In this document: piece by piece, positions 8,408-16,188 of the stretch
Numbering within the stretch: position 1 is the first letter of the stretch
Layout: each line of letters opens with the position of its first letter
From: Gemmatimonadota bacterium
GTDB lineage: Bacteria > JAAXHH01
Length of the DNA: 64,000 nt
Assembly: GCA_026706345.1 (NCBI GenBank)
Contig: JAPOYX010000023.1
Location: 37,256 to 101,255 of the forward strand
Direction of reading: 5' to 3'
Notes under the pieces: model-generated
What the model was told of the DNA's origin: nothing
The model's input: only the letters and a program-made list of their open reading frames with translations
Database searches by the model: none
Program-made: the position numbers and the translations under genes

Positions 8408-9651
8408 CTATCGAGGGACACGTCAACGCCGCTTCCCGCCCCGGCGAACTGCGTATCACCGACATGCGCACGGTCACCATCGGCGCGTCAACGATCATCA
8501 GGCTCGATACCAACCAGGACATCCACGGCCTTGGAGAGGTGCGCGACGGCGCCAGCAAGACCTACGCCCTGGCCCTCAAGTCGCGCATCCTGGGCGAAAA
8601 TCCATGCGACGTCGGCAGGATCTTTCGGAAGATACGCCAGTTCGGCCATCACGCCCGGCAGGCCGGCGGCGTCTGCGCCGTCGAAATGGCCCTGATGGAC
8701 CTCGCGGGCAAGGCCTACGGCGTGCCGGCCTACCAGTTGGCGGGCGGCAAATTCCGAGACCGAGTTCGTATCTACTGCGATACGACGTCGACCCCGGATG
8801 CGGGAAAGATGGGCCGACGCCTTAAGGAACGCATGGACCGGGGTTTCACCTTCCTGAAGATGGACGTGGGCATCGGCCTGCTGAAGGACATACCCGGTAC
8901 CCTTTCGGCCCCCTCCGGGATACTGGATACCCTGCACATCATGCATCCTTTCACCGGGATTCGGCTGACCGATAAAGGCATCGGCCTGCTGTCGGACTAC
9001 GTGGCGGGCGTCCGCGACATCGTCGGGTACGAGATCCCCCTCGCCGTCGACCACTTCGGACACATCGGCGTGGAGGACTGCATCCGCCTGGGCAAGGCGC
9101 TGGACCGGTACAACCTGGCCTGGTACGAGGACATGGTCCCGTGGCAGTTCACCGAGCAGTACGTCCGCCTGCGCGACGCCTGCGATACGCCGATCTGCAC
9201 GGGGGAGGACATCTATCTCCGGGAAGGGTTCATGGAGCTCTTCGAGAACCGGGCCATTTCCGTGTGCCATCCCGACCTGGCCACGTCGGGCGGCATACTG
9301 GAAACCAAGAGGATCGGCGATACGGCCCAGGAATACGGTATCTCCATGGCGCTGCACATGTCCGCCATGCCGGTCGCCCAGATGGCCAGCGTGCACTGCG
9401 CCGCGGCCACGGAGAACTTCATCGCCCTGGAGCACCACCACGTGGACGTGCCCTGGTGGGGCGACCTGGTGACCGGCCTTCCGGAGCCGGCGGTCCAGGA
9501 CGGGTTCATGACGGTGCCGGATGCGCCGGGCCTGGGCATCGAATTGAATGAAGAGGCCATTCGGGAGCACGTCAGCGAGAAGGACCCCGGATACTTCGAA
9601 CCCACCGACGAGTGGAACGAATTACGGTCTCACGACCGCCTGTGGAGTTGA
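8404..9651 (+). CDS. Mandelate racemase / enolase superfamily sugar-acid dehydratase-like protein
   Basis: A 415-residue enolase-superfamily protein. The fold is shown by the capping-domain start (DMRTVTIG...GLGEVRDG), the catalytic Lys region FLKMDVG (K-x-D instead of K-x-K), metal ligands in LAVDHFG, WYEDMVPW and TGEDIYL, and the late His in MALHMSAMPV. Members dehydrate or racemise acid sugars and related carboxylates with Mg2+. The ATG overlaps the preceding PhyH stop as ATGA, so the two are coupled. The open frame extends 17 codons upstream inside the PhyH gene, which is not credible as a start. The substitution in the KxK motif argues for a dehydratase or another non-racemase specificity. 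Confidence 0.88.
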   Translation: MTIEGHVNAASRPGELRITDMRTVTIGASTIIRLDTNQDIHGLGEVRDGASKTYALALKSRILGENPCDVGRIFRKIRQFGHHARQAGGVCAVEMALMDLAGKAYGVPAYQLAGGKFRDRVRIYCDTTSTPDAGKMGRRLKERMDRGFTFLKMDVGIGLLKDIPGTLSAPSGILDTLHIMHPFTGIRLTDKGIGLLSDYVAGVRDIVGYEIPLAVDHFGHIGVEDCIRLGKALDRYNLAWYEDMVPWQFTEQYVRLRDACDTPICTGEDIYLREGFMELFENRAISVCHPDLATSGGILETKRIGDTAQEYGISMALHMSAMPVAQMASVHCAAATENFIALEHHHVDVPWWGDLVTGLPEPAVQDGFMTVPDAPGLGIELNEEAIREHVSEKDPGYFEPTDEWNELRSHDRLWS

Positions 9652-9710
9652 TCGACCGAAGGTCGGAGAGAACGGTGGACCGAAGGACGAAATGACAAAG
9701 GAGTGAAACG

Positions 9711-10742
9711 ATGACCATCCCCGCTGTCCAGGCCGCGCCGGAACCGTTTGAACCTGAACCCTACCTGGCCATTACGGAAGCTCAACGGAAACAGTTCGAC
9801 GAAGACGGCTTCATCCTGATCGAGGACGCCCTCTCTCCAGACCATGTCGACCGGTTGCTGGACGTCGTCGATGAGCTTTATGAAAAGCTTCACAAGGCGC
9901 ATGGCACCTCCCCGGAGGCCGCCTACCAGATCCGGAATTCCCTGGCTCTCCACGATGAACTCTTTGCGCTGATCGAATATCCCGCGATCCTTCCGCTTGT
10001 CGTGGACGTCATGGGCGTCAACATCCAGATCCGCACTTCCCACGTGGACGTCCGTCCTCCTATGAAGAACCACAAAGAGACCGAACTCGGGGTATCAGGC
10101 AGTTTCTTCCCCTGGCATTCCGACGCACCCAACTACGGCTACCCGATTACGAACGGCATCGTCCCGTTCTTCGAGGTGAAGGTCGGGTACTACCTCACCG
10201 ATCTTACCGAGCATAACAGCGGCGCCATCTGCGTGGTGCGCGGCAGTCACCTCCGTTCGCCCAGCCTGATTCACGATCCGGATTACCACATCGACCCGGA
10301 GGACATCGTCGAAGTGAACGTCCGTCCGGGGACCGCCATGGTCTGGCGCACGGCCCTGTGGCACTGCCTGACGCCCAACCTGTCCGACCGCACCCGGAAG
10401 TGCCTCTACTACGGATATAACTACCGCTGGGCGCGTCCAGGGGATTACGACCGGCAGGACTCCGGGTTGCTTGCGCGATGCACGCCGGTCCAGCGTCAGT
10501 TGCTGGGCTCCAACACCACGGAAGACGGCGTGGTCTACCAGGACGGTGACCCGGCCCACCCGGCCTCCAGATACTGGCGCCCGGAACCCGGTGACGTACC
10601 TTTGGAAGCATGGGCGGAAGAACAGATGAAGAAAAAGAGGGACAGGGAATGGAGGCGATGGAAACGGAGGAATACCCTGCCCGACGGCGCGGTAGGCGCA
10701 CCAGTAGTGGCGGACGGAGGTCAACCAGGGAAGCCTAAGTAA
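9711..10742 (+). CDS. Phytanoyl-CoA dioxygenase family protein 3
   Basis: A 343-residue PhyH-type oxygenase with a canonical site: His136 and Asp138 (FPWHSDAP), His218 (LWHCLTPN) and Arg227. The C-terminal 60 residues are charged and basic (KKKRDREWRRWKRR) and look disordered. An AAAGGAG site lies before the ATG. It is the third gene of the 7.56-13.1 kb operon. The proteins of the operon are not close copies of this one, so it probably has its own substrate. Confidence 0.88.
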   Translation: MTIPAVQAAPEPFEPEPYLAITEAQRKQFDEDGFILIEDALSPDHVDRLLDVVDELYEKLHKAHGTSPEAAYQIRNSLALHDELFALIEYPAILPLVVDVMGVNIQIRTSHVDVRPPMKNHKETELGVSGSFFPWHSDAPNYGYPITNGIVPFFEVKVGYYLTDLTEHNSGAICVVRGSHLRSPSLIHDPDYHIDPEDIVEVNVRPGTAMVWRTALWHCLTPNLSDRTRKCLYYGYNYRWARPGDYDRQDSGLLARCTPVQRQLLGSNTTEDGVVYQDGDPAHPASRYWRPEPGDVPLEAWAEEQMKKKRDREWRRWKRRNTLPDGAVGAPVVADGGQPGKPK

Positions 10743-10774
10743 GTATGAACTCGGAGAAGTATCTGGAGGCAACC

Positions 10775-11506
10775 ATGACCGAAGCGGAAATCTTCGAATT
10801 CGATCTCAACGGCTACATCATGTACCGGAACGTGCTGACCCGGGACCAAGTCGACCATATGAACGGGGTGCTCGACAGACACCTCACGGATGAATCCTAC
10901 AATTTCCGTTTCCTGGAACTTGACCCTGTGTTCATGGAGGTCATGGCCCTGCCCCGGACGCTGAACATCCTCGAGACGATCATCGGAAGATGGATGCGCC
11001 TCGATCACGCCTACGGGCTCCAGATGGATACGCGCTCCGAGGAACGGGGCGATGTCAGGCCGAACCTCCACGGCGGGCCGCTGGAAGACAACGGCGAGCA
11101 TCATTACCAGTGGTTCAACGGGAAGATGTACAACGGGCTGACCGTCGTCATGTATGCCCTCAAAGACGTAAACCCCGGCGACGGCGGTTTCATCTGCGTG
11201 CCGGGAAGCCACAAGGCCAACATGGACTTCAAACCGGCTGTGGACTCGCATATCGTCGTGAATCCCACCTTCAGGGCTGGCGATATGCTGATCTTCACGG
11301 AAGCGCTGGTCCATGGGACCGACACGTGGACCTCGGCGGACAAGCGGCGCTCCCTGCTCTACAAGTACTCGCCCGGACACTCCACGTGGGCGATCCCGGA
11401 GAATTGGGAAAAGCTGCGGGAGATTGCCGCCAACGACCTGCAGCGCGACCTGCTCAGAGCACCCAGCATCGAGGGCCGGACGCCGGTGGAAATACCGGAT
11501 GCGTGA
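10775..11506 (+). CDS. PhyH-like protein with H-x-G iron motif, tandem copy A
   Basis: A 243-residue member of a PhyH subfamily found in similar environmental genomes. The frame opens ten codons earlier, but the ATG at 10775 has GGAGG five bases upstream and gives the same N-terminus (MTEAEIFEFDLNGY) as the next gene. The stretch AL-DVNPGDGGFICVPGSHKAN and the distal His180 (EALVHGT) with Arg191 follow the PhyH plan. At the position of the usual H-x-D there is NLHGG, that is His99-Gly-Gly101, so the iron-binding aspartate is absent. Loss of this carboxylate is the feature of Fe/2-oxoglutarate halogenases; another acid may instead substitute here. The two tandem copies clearly arose by duplication. 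Confidence 0.85.
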   Translation: MTEAEIFEFDLNGYIMYRNVLTRDQVDHMNGVLDRHLTDESYNFRFLELDPVFMEVMALPRTLNILETIIGRWMRLDHAYGLQMDTRSEERGDVRPNLHGGPLEDNGEHHYQWFNGKMYNGLTVVMYALKDVNPGDGGFICVPGSHKANMDFKPAVDSHIVVNPTFRAGDMLIFTEALVHGTDTWTSADKRRSLLYKYSPGHSTWAIPENWEKLREIAANDLQRDLLRAPSIEGRTPVEIPDA

Positions 11507-11516
11507 GGAGGAATCC

Positions 11517-12248
11517 ATGACCGAAGCCGAGATCTTCGAATTCGACCTCAACGGCTACATCATCTATAAAGACATGTTGTCCCGGGACCAGGTCGATCAC
11601 ATGAACGGCATCCTGGACGATCACCTCTCCGAAGAGACCCACGGTTTCGATTTTCTCCTGCTCGATCCGGTTTTCATGGAACTCATGGCCCATCCCCCTA
11701 CGCTGCGTATCATCCGCACGATGATCGGGGAATGGTTGCGGCTGGACCACGCGTACGGGCTTCAGATGGACCGGCAGTCCGTGGAGCGGGGGCACGTGAA
11801 GCCCAACTTGCACGGCGGGCTGAGGCATGACCACGGCGAACACCAGTACCAGTGGTTCGATGGTAAGATGTACAACGGCCTGATCGTGGTCATGTACGCC
11901 CTGGAGGACGTACATCCCGGCGACGGAGGACTCATCTGCGTCCCGGGCAGTCACAAGGCCAACTTCCGTTACCGCCCGCCCGTGGATTCCCACCTCGTCG
12001 TGAACCCCTCCTTCATGGCCGGGGACATGCTCATCTTCACCGAAGCGCTGGTCCACGGCACCACCACGTGGACTTCCGACCGGCGGCGGCGCGCCTTGCT
12101 CTACAAGTACTCTCCCGGGTATTCCACCTGGGCATCCGTCGATCGGCTGGACGAAGCGCGCGAACTGGCCGCCAACGACCTGCAGCGCGACCTGCTGCGG
12201 CCGCCCAGCGTCGGCAAGCGGACGCCCATAGAGATTCCGGATGGATGA
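11517..12248 (+). CDS. PhyH-like protein with H-x-G iron motif, tandem copy B
   Basis: A 243-residue paralogue of the preceding gene, same length and alignable end to end without gaps. It again has His99-Gly-Gly101 (NLHGG) in place of H-x-D, and His180 in EALVHGT. The AGGAGG ribosome-binding site directly follows the TGA of copy A, and the ATG at 11517 is chosen over the longer frame because it matches the paralogue. The region between the two conserved parts, LRHDHGEHQYQW, differs from copy A (PLEDNGEHHYQW), the kind of change expected if the two act on different substrates. Confidence 0.85.
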   Translation: MTEAEIFEFDLNGYIIYKDMLSRDQVDHMNGILDDHLSEETHGFDFLLLDPVFMELMAHPPTLRIIRTMIGEWLRLDHAYGLQMDRQSVERGHVKPNLHGGLRHDHGEHQYQWFDGKMYNGLIVVMYALEDVHPGDGGLICVPGSHKANFRYRPPVDSHLVVNPSFMAGDMLIFTEALVHGTTTWTSDRRRRALLYKYSPGYSTWASVDRLDEARELAANDLQRDLLRPPSVGKRTPIEIPDG

Positions 12249-12283
12249 GAAATGCTGCGGAGCCGTATCACAGGAGGCAGGAA

Positions 12284-13099
12284 ATGAACGTGCGGGAAGA
12301 ATACCGTTACAACCGGCTGACCTGGGAGGACATGAACGAGGCCATCGCCATGCAGAAGGTGGTGGTCCTGCCCACGGGTTCCACCGAGCAGCACGGCAAG
12401 CATCTGCCGCTGGACACGGACGCTTTCCTGGTCGAATCGGTCTGCCATGAACTGGGCCGGCGCATCCCCGACCGCGTGCTCGTCCTGCCGACGGTCTCCT
12501 ACGGTCTCAACCTGCACCACATCGACTTCCCGGGCACGATCCACATCGAGCCCGAGGTCTTCATCGCCTTCTGCCTGAACATCACCAAGAGCGTGGCCTA
12601 CCACGGCTTCGAGAAGATCCTGATCGTAAACGGCCATGGCTCGAACGCACCGATGATCGACCTGATCGCCCGGAAGACGGTGCTTGCCACGGAGTCGCTC
12701 TGTTTCGCCGCCAACTACTTCACCTTCCTGATCGACGCCTTCAACGAAGTGAGGGAATCGGAGGTATTGGCCCACGCCGATGAACTGGAGACGTCCCTGT
12801 ACCTTCACCTGGCCGGTGAACGCGTGAAGATGGACCGGGCCGCACCGGATAACGACCGTGTGGGGAAGTACTGCTCGTCCGACAGTACCGGGACGGTACG
12901 GTTTAACGATTTCTGGGGCCGGTGGACGGGCCTGGGCGTCCACGGCGATCCGACGCCGGCCACGGCCGAGAAGGGCGAGATCATCTTCAACGCGTCGGTT
13001 GAAGGCCTGATCGAACTGGTCGACGATATCCGGGATTGGCCGATTGAGCAGCGCAGCGATCAGCACACGGGGCCGGTGCAGCGCGGGATCAGGTGGTAG
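12284..13099 (+). CDS. Creatininase family amidohydrolase 1
   Basis: A 271-residue creatininase-family protein. These enzymes hydrolyse cyclic or linear amides (creatinine, formamide intermediates in riboflavin-type pathways, mycofactocin peptide) with a dinuclear metal centre. The metal signature is present: Glu in GSTEQHGKHLPLDTD with His and Asp, His in NGHGSNAP and Glu in ADELETSLYL. CAGGAGG lies six bases before the ATG. It closes the operon that begins at 7559; together the genes suggest oxidation, dehydration and amide hydrolysis of one nitrogen-containing compound, which is inference. Confidence 0.88.
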   Translation: MNVREEYRYNRLTWEDMNEAIAMQKVVVLPTGSTEQHGKHLPLDTDAFLVESVCHELGRRIPDRVLVLPTVSYGLNLHHIDFPGTIHIEPEVFIAFCLNITKSVAYHGFEKILIVNGHGSNAPMIDLIARKTVLATESLCFAANYFTFLIDAFNEVRESEVLAHADELETSLYLHLAGERVKMDRAAPDNDRVGKYCSSDSTGTVRFNDFWGRWTGLGVHGDPTPATAEKGEIIFNASVEGLIELVDDIRDWPIEQRSDQHTGPVQRGIRW

Positions 13100-13199
13100 G
13101 TACTGAAGGCGATAAAACTGGTGCGGCGGTGAAGGCTGTTTCTTAAGGTCGCGGTCTACCAGTCGCCACGCCCGAAGAGTATCTGGCGGCCGCGGTCTG

Positions 13200-13979
13200 C
13201 TAGTAACTCAAAAACCCGCCGTCTACCAGCCACGTCGCCCCGGTGACGAAACTCGCCTCGTCGCTGCCCAGGAACACGGCCACCCGGCCGATTTCCTCCG
13301 GAGTTCCACGGCGGTCGAGGGGCGTGTCCCTGAAGAACCTTCCTGTAGCGCCGCGTCCTACCGCGTCCTCCCTCGGCTGGTCGCTTTGTTCCGTGTGGAT
13401 ATCGCCCGGCGCGATGCTGTTCACCCGGATGCCGTGAACGGCCAGTTCGATGGCCGCGGACTTGGTGAGGCCGTCCAGGCCCGCCTTGCCGGCGCAGTAG
13501 GCGGAGGCGCCCTCCTGCGCCGCGAACTGGGCAACTGACGAGATGTTGATGATGGAACCTCCCGCTCTCCGGGCGATCATGCGGCGGGCCGCTTCCTGCG
13601 TCGCGATAAACGCGCCGGTCAGGTTTATGTCGAGGACGTTGCGCCAGTGCTCGTCCGTTTCCTCCATGAAGGGCCGCAACTCCAGGGATTGTCCCGTCAA
13701 CGCGGCATTGTTGACCATCACGTCCACAGGCCCAAGCAACGATTCCGCCTGGTCCAGGAGGGCGACGACATCCTCCCGCCGGCGCACGTCGCATCGCTGC
13801 GCCTGAGCCTTAAAGCCCTGCTCCCGGAAGCGCGCGGCCTCGCGCTCGGCGATCTCGATCCGGCGCTGGGCGATCATCACGGCGGCACCCGCTTCGAGAC
13901 AGCAGCGCGCAATGCCGAGACCGATGCCGATACCGCCGCCGGTGACGACCACGATTTTGTCTTTCAACCGGTCACGCAT
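13200..13979 (-). CDS. Short-chain dehydrogenase/reductase (SDR)
   Basis: A 259-residue classical SDR. The cofactor motif is TGGGIGIGLG, NNAA follows, the catalytic Ser is in NISSVAQF, and Tyr-x3-Lys is in YCAGK. The end LVDGGFLSY is typical. The start is taken at the ATG at 13979, just after the stop of the upstream SelA-like gene; a second ATG six codons earlier overlaps that gene. The longer open frame through the SelA-like gene is an artefact. The 3' flank holds degenerate copies of the last coding bases. The substrate is unknown; sugar or steroid-like alcohols are typical. Confidence 0.9.
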   Translation of the reverse strand: MRDRLKDKIVVVTGGGIGIGLGIARCCLEAGAAVMIAQRRIEIAEREAARFREQGFKAQAQRCDVRRREDVVALLDQAESLLGPVDVMVNNAALTGQSLELRPFMEETDEHWRNVLDINLTGAFIATQEAARRMIARRAGGSIINISSVAQFAAQEGASAYCAGKAGLDGLTKSAAIELAVHGIRVNSIAPGDIHTEQSDQPREDAVGRGATGRFFRDTPLDRRGTPEEIGRVAVFLGSDEASFVTGATWLVDGGFLSY

Positions 13980-13986
13980 AGACGTT

Positions 13987-15255
13987 TCATCCCTCATTCC
14001 GTGACGCGTCTTCATTCCGTGACGCGTCTTCGTCCATCCGACGCACGATTTCGTTGGCTCCGGCTTCGACCAGCGGGAACGTCCAATCTCCCAGTGTACG
14101 CAGGTCCAACAGAAAGCGGTCCCCCGACAACCGGCCGAATACGGGTGGCGACTGCCTCCTGAACGCGGCGGCGAGTTGCCGGTTCGTCCATGCGACAGGC
14201 CGGAGCGCCACGACACGGGAGGGGAGTTGCTGGACCGGCAGGGCGCCGCCTCCGATCTCAGCAAAGGATTCTTCCACGGTAACATCGACGCGGTGATCAT
14301 AACAGCCCGCGAGGCGATCGGCGAGGCGACGTGCCCTGGATTCAAGTTCCCCGGTCGATACGGCAATCATACCCGTAACCGCGTGGCAATCCGCGAGTTT
14401 GTCAGGATCGGAAAACAACTCAAGGGTAGCCTGCAGGGCGGCATAAACCATCTTGTCCGCGCGAAAGGCCCGCATCAGCGGATCCTTCTTCATCTGATCG
14501 AGGAGGTCCCACCGGCCTGCGATGATACCGGCCTGAGGTCCGCCCAGCAGTTTGTCGCCGCTGAAACAGACCACGTCGACTCCCCGGTCGAGCGCTTCCC
14601 GCACCGTGTATCCGCTGTCCAGGCCGTGCTGATCGTACGCTTCCAGATCGATCAACGCGCCGCTTCCCTGGTCGTACACGACGGGTACGCCCCTCTCCCG
14701 GCCCAGCATCGCCAGTTCGTCAAGGGGCGTCGAGACGTCCAGGCCGGCGAGGTCGAAATTGCTCCGGTGGACGGCCATGATGAGGGCCGTCCGGTCCGTG
14801 ATGGCGGCCCGGTAGTCTTCCAATTCGGTATGATTGGTCGCACCCACGCCGACGAGCCGTGCCCCGCCCGCGGCCATGACGTCCGGCATGCGGAAGGACC
14901 CGCCTATTTCCACCAGTTGTCCCCGGGAAATGATGACTTCGCGGTCCCGCGCCAGGGCGTGCAGGATCAACATCACCGCGGCGGCGTTGTTGTTCACCAC
15001 GATGGCCGACTCCGCACCGGTCAAGGCGCACAGCAGGCCGGAAACCAGATCGTGGCGCGAACCGCGCTTGCCTGTCTCCGCATCGATTTCCAGCGTGCAG
15101 TAACCCTCGATCACGGCGGCCACGGCCCTCCGCGCCGCCTCCGACAGCACGGCCCGGCCCAATCCGGTGTGCAGGATCACGCCCGTGCCGTTCAAGGCAG
15201 GCGTCAATGCGCCGGCCGGATGCCCCGGAGCTGCTGGATTAGCCTGGTCTGACAT
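13987..15255 (-). CDS. SelA-like PLP enzyme lacking the N-terminal tRNA-binding domain
   Basis: A 422-residue fold-type I PLP protein with the signature of L-seryl-tRNA(Sec) selenium transferase: NGTGVILHTGLGRA near the N-terminus, VVNNNAAA, YDQGSGALIDL and the PLP lysine Lys235 in FSGDKLLGGPQAG. Bacterial SelA normally carries some 60 extra N-terminal residues that help bind tRNA(Sec). Here an in-frame stop lies nine codons before the ATG with no start between, so that domain is absent. No other selenocysteine gene (selB, selC, selD) is in view. It may therefore act on a small molecule rather than charged tRNA. No clear ribosome-binding site was seen. The last residues (EDASRN twice) come from an 18-bp tandem duplication. 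Confidence 0.8.
   Translation of the reverse strand: MSDQANPAAPGHPAGALTPALNGTGVILHTGLGRAVLSEAARRAVAAVIEGYCTLEIDAETGKRGSRHDLVSGLLCALTGAESAIVVNNNAAAVMLILHALARDREVIISRGQLVEIGGSFRMPDVMAAGGARLVGVGATNHTELEDYRAAITDRTALIMAVHRSNFDLAGLDVSTPLDELAMLGRERGVPVVYDQGSGALIDLEAYDQHGLDSGYTVREALDRGVDVVCFSGDKLLGGPQAGIIAGRWDLLDQMKKDPLMRAFRADKMVYAALQATLELFSDPDKLADCHAVTGMIAVSTGELESRARRLADRLAGCYDHRVDVTVEESFAEIGGGALPVQQLPSRVVALRPVAWTNRQLAAAFRRQSPPVFGRLSGDRFLLDLRTLGDWTFPLVEAGANEIVRRMDEDASRNEDASRNEG
13996..14031. repeat. 18-bp tandem duplication at the 3' end of the SelA-like gene
   Basis: Two identical 18-bp units (13996-14013 and 14014-14031), in frame, encode EDASRN twice at the C-terminus of the minus-strand gene. 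Confidence 0.85.
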
Positions 15256-15403
15256 ATGATATGGAGGGAAGTCCGCTCAGTTATGGTCCTTATTGCCGAT
15301 AGGACAATGCCGTGGAAAAGGTCCATGCCGCCAACAAGGCCCGTGTCGCCGAAAAGGACGATGCCGCCGATGAAAGCCGGATTCCGGAGTCCGTAATTCG
15401 CGA

Positions 15404-15997
15404 CTACCATCGGCCGGCGATCACATCGGTCATCCTCGTCTTGAATTCCTCCCAGGGGAACGCGGGTCCGGGATCGATCTTGCGATCCGGCGCGATGTCG
15501 CTGTGGCGCACGATGTTGTCCAGGGGGATCCGGTAGCGCTCGACGAGCCGCCCGGACAGCGATTCGACCTGTTCGATCTGTCCGGACGGATAAGGCGCCC
15601 ACCAGGCGCCCCCGGCCGGGACGGGTGATGGTCCGCTGTAAGGCGTCCCGTAGTCCTCCGGCCAGCAGTAGAAACGTCCGTTTTTCTTCTCCAGCCGCCC
15701 CCAGTTCACGATCTCGATGCCCAGTGACCACCGATTGCAGCCTTCCCGCCCCCGCCACGCGCTGACTCCGCAGTGCCAGGCGGAGTCTTTGTCGCGGACC
15801 ATCTGCAGCACCGCGCCGTCGAGTCCCACGATGTAATGGCAGCTTACGCGTCGTTCCGGATCCTGGAAGATCGCGACGCAGTCTTCCAGCGAAGGTCCGT
15901 CCGTAAAGTGTAGCACCAGCATATCGATCGGCGCGTCTTCGCGACTCGAAGCGTACAGGGCCGGGATAAATGGTATCTCGGCAGGGGCATTTGACAT
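15404..15997 (-). CDS. N-acetylmuramoyl-L-alanine amidase (AmpD/Amidase_2 family)
   Basis: About 197 residues with the Amidase_2 layout: LVLHFTDG (first zinc His), CHYIVGLDG, AWHCGVSAW, SLGIEIVNWG, and RHSDIAPDRKIDPG, which provides the second His and the Asp/Cys-equivalent zinc ligand plus the catalytic Lys. AmpD-type enzymes cut the amide between MurNAc (or anhydro-MurNAc) and L-Ala in peptidoglycan recycling. No signal peptide is seen, so a cytoplasmic recycling role is likelier than export. Start is uncertain between the GTG at 16006 and the ATG at 15997, which share a GGAAGGA site. The 148-bp gap to the next gene on this strand contains imperfect repeats of a 25-30 bp word. Confidence 0.87.
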   Translation of the reverse strand: MSNAPAEIPFIPALYASSREDAPIDMLVLHFTDGPSLEDCVAIFQDPERRVSCHYIVGLDGAVLQMVRDKDSAWHCGVSAWRGREGCNRWSLGIEIVNWGRLEKKNGRFYCWPEDYGTPYSGPSPVPAGGAWWAPYPSGQIEQVESLSGRLVERYRIPLDNIVRHSDIAPDRKIDPGPAFPWEEFKTRMTDVIAGRW

Positions 15998-16121
15998 GTC
16001 TGCCACGTGTCCTTCCGGGGTTCTTTGCGTCCCTGGATCGTTCCTTGAAACTTATAGAAAGGACCGCCGCAAGGCAATCCGTTTCACCGCGTTCCACGGG
16101 CGCGGCAATCGGGCGCGTCGG

Positions 16122-16150
16122 TTGACACGAAACCGCCCACCGCGTATACT
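16122..16150 (+). promoter_or_regulatory. Strong sigma-70-like promoter of the indolepyruvate ferredoxin oxidoreductase gene
   Basis: TTGACA (16122-16127), a 17-bp spacer and TATACT (16145-16150), one of the best promoter matches in the window. The gene starts about 40 bp downstream. Confidence 0.65.
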
Positions 16151-16188
16151 AACGCCATGATCCGGACGTGCAAAGCACCTGTTTTTAA

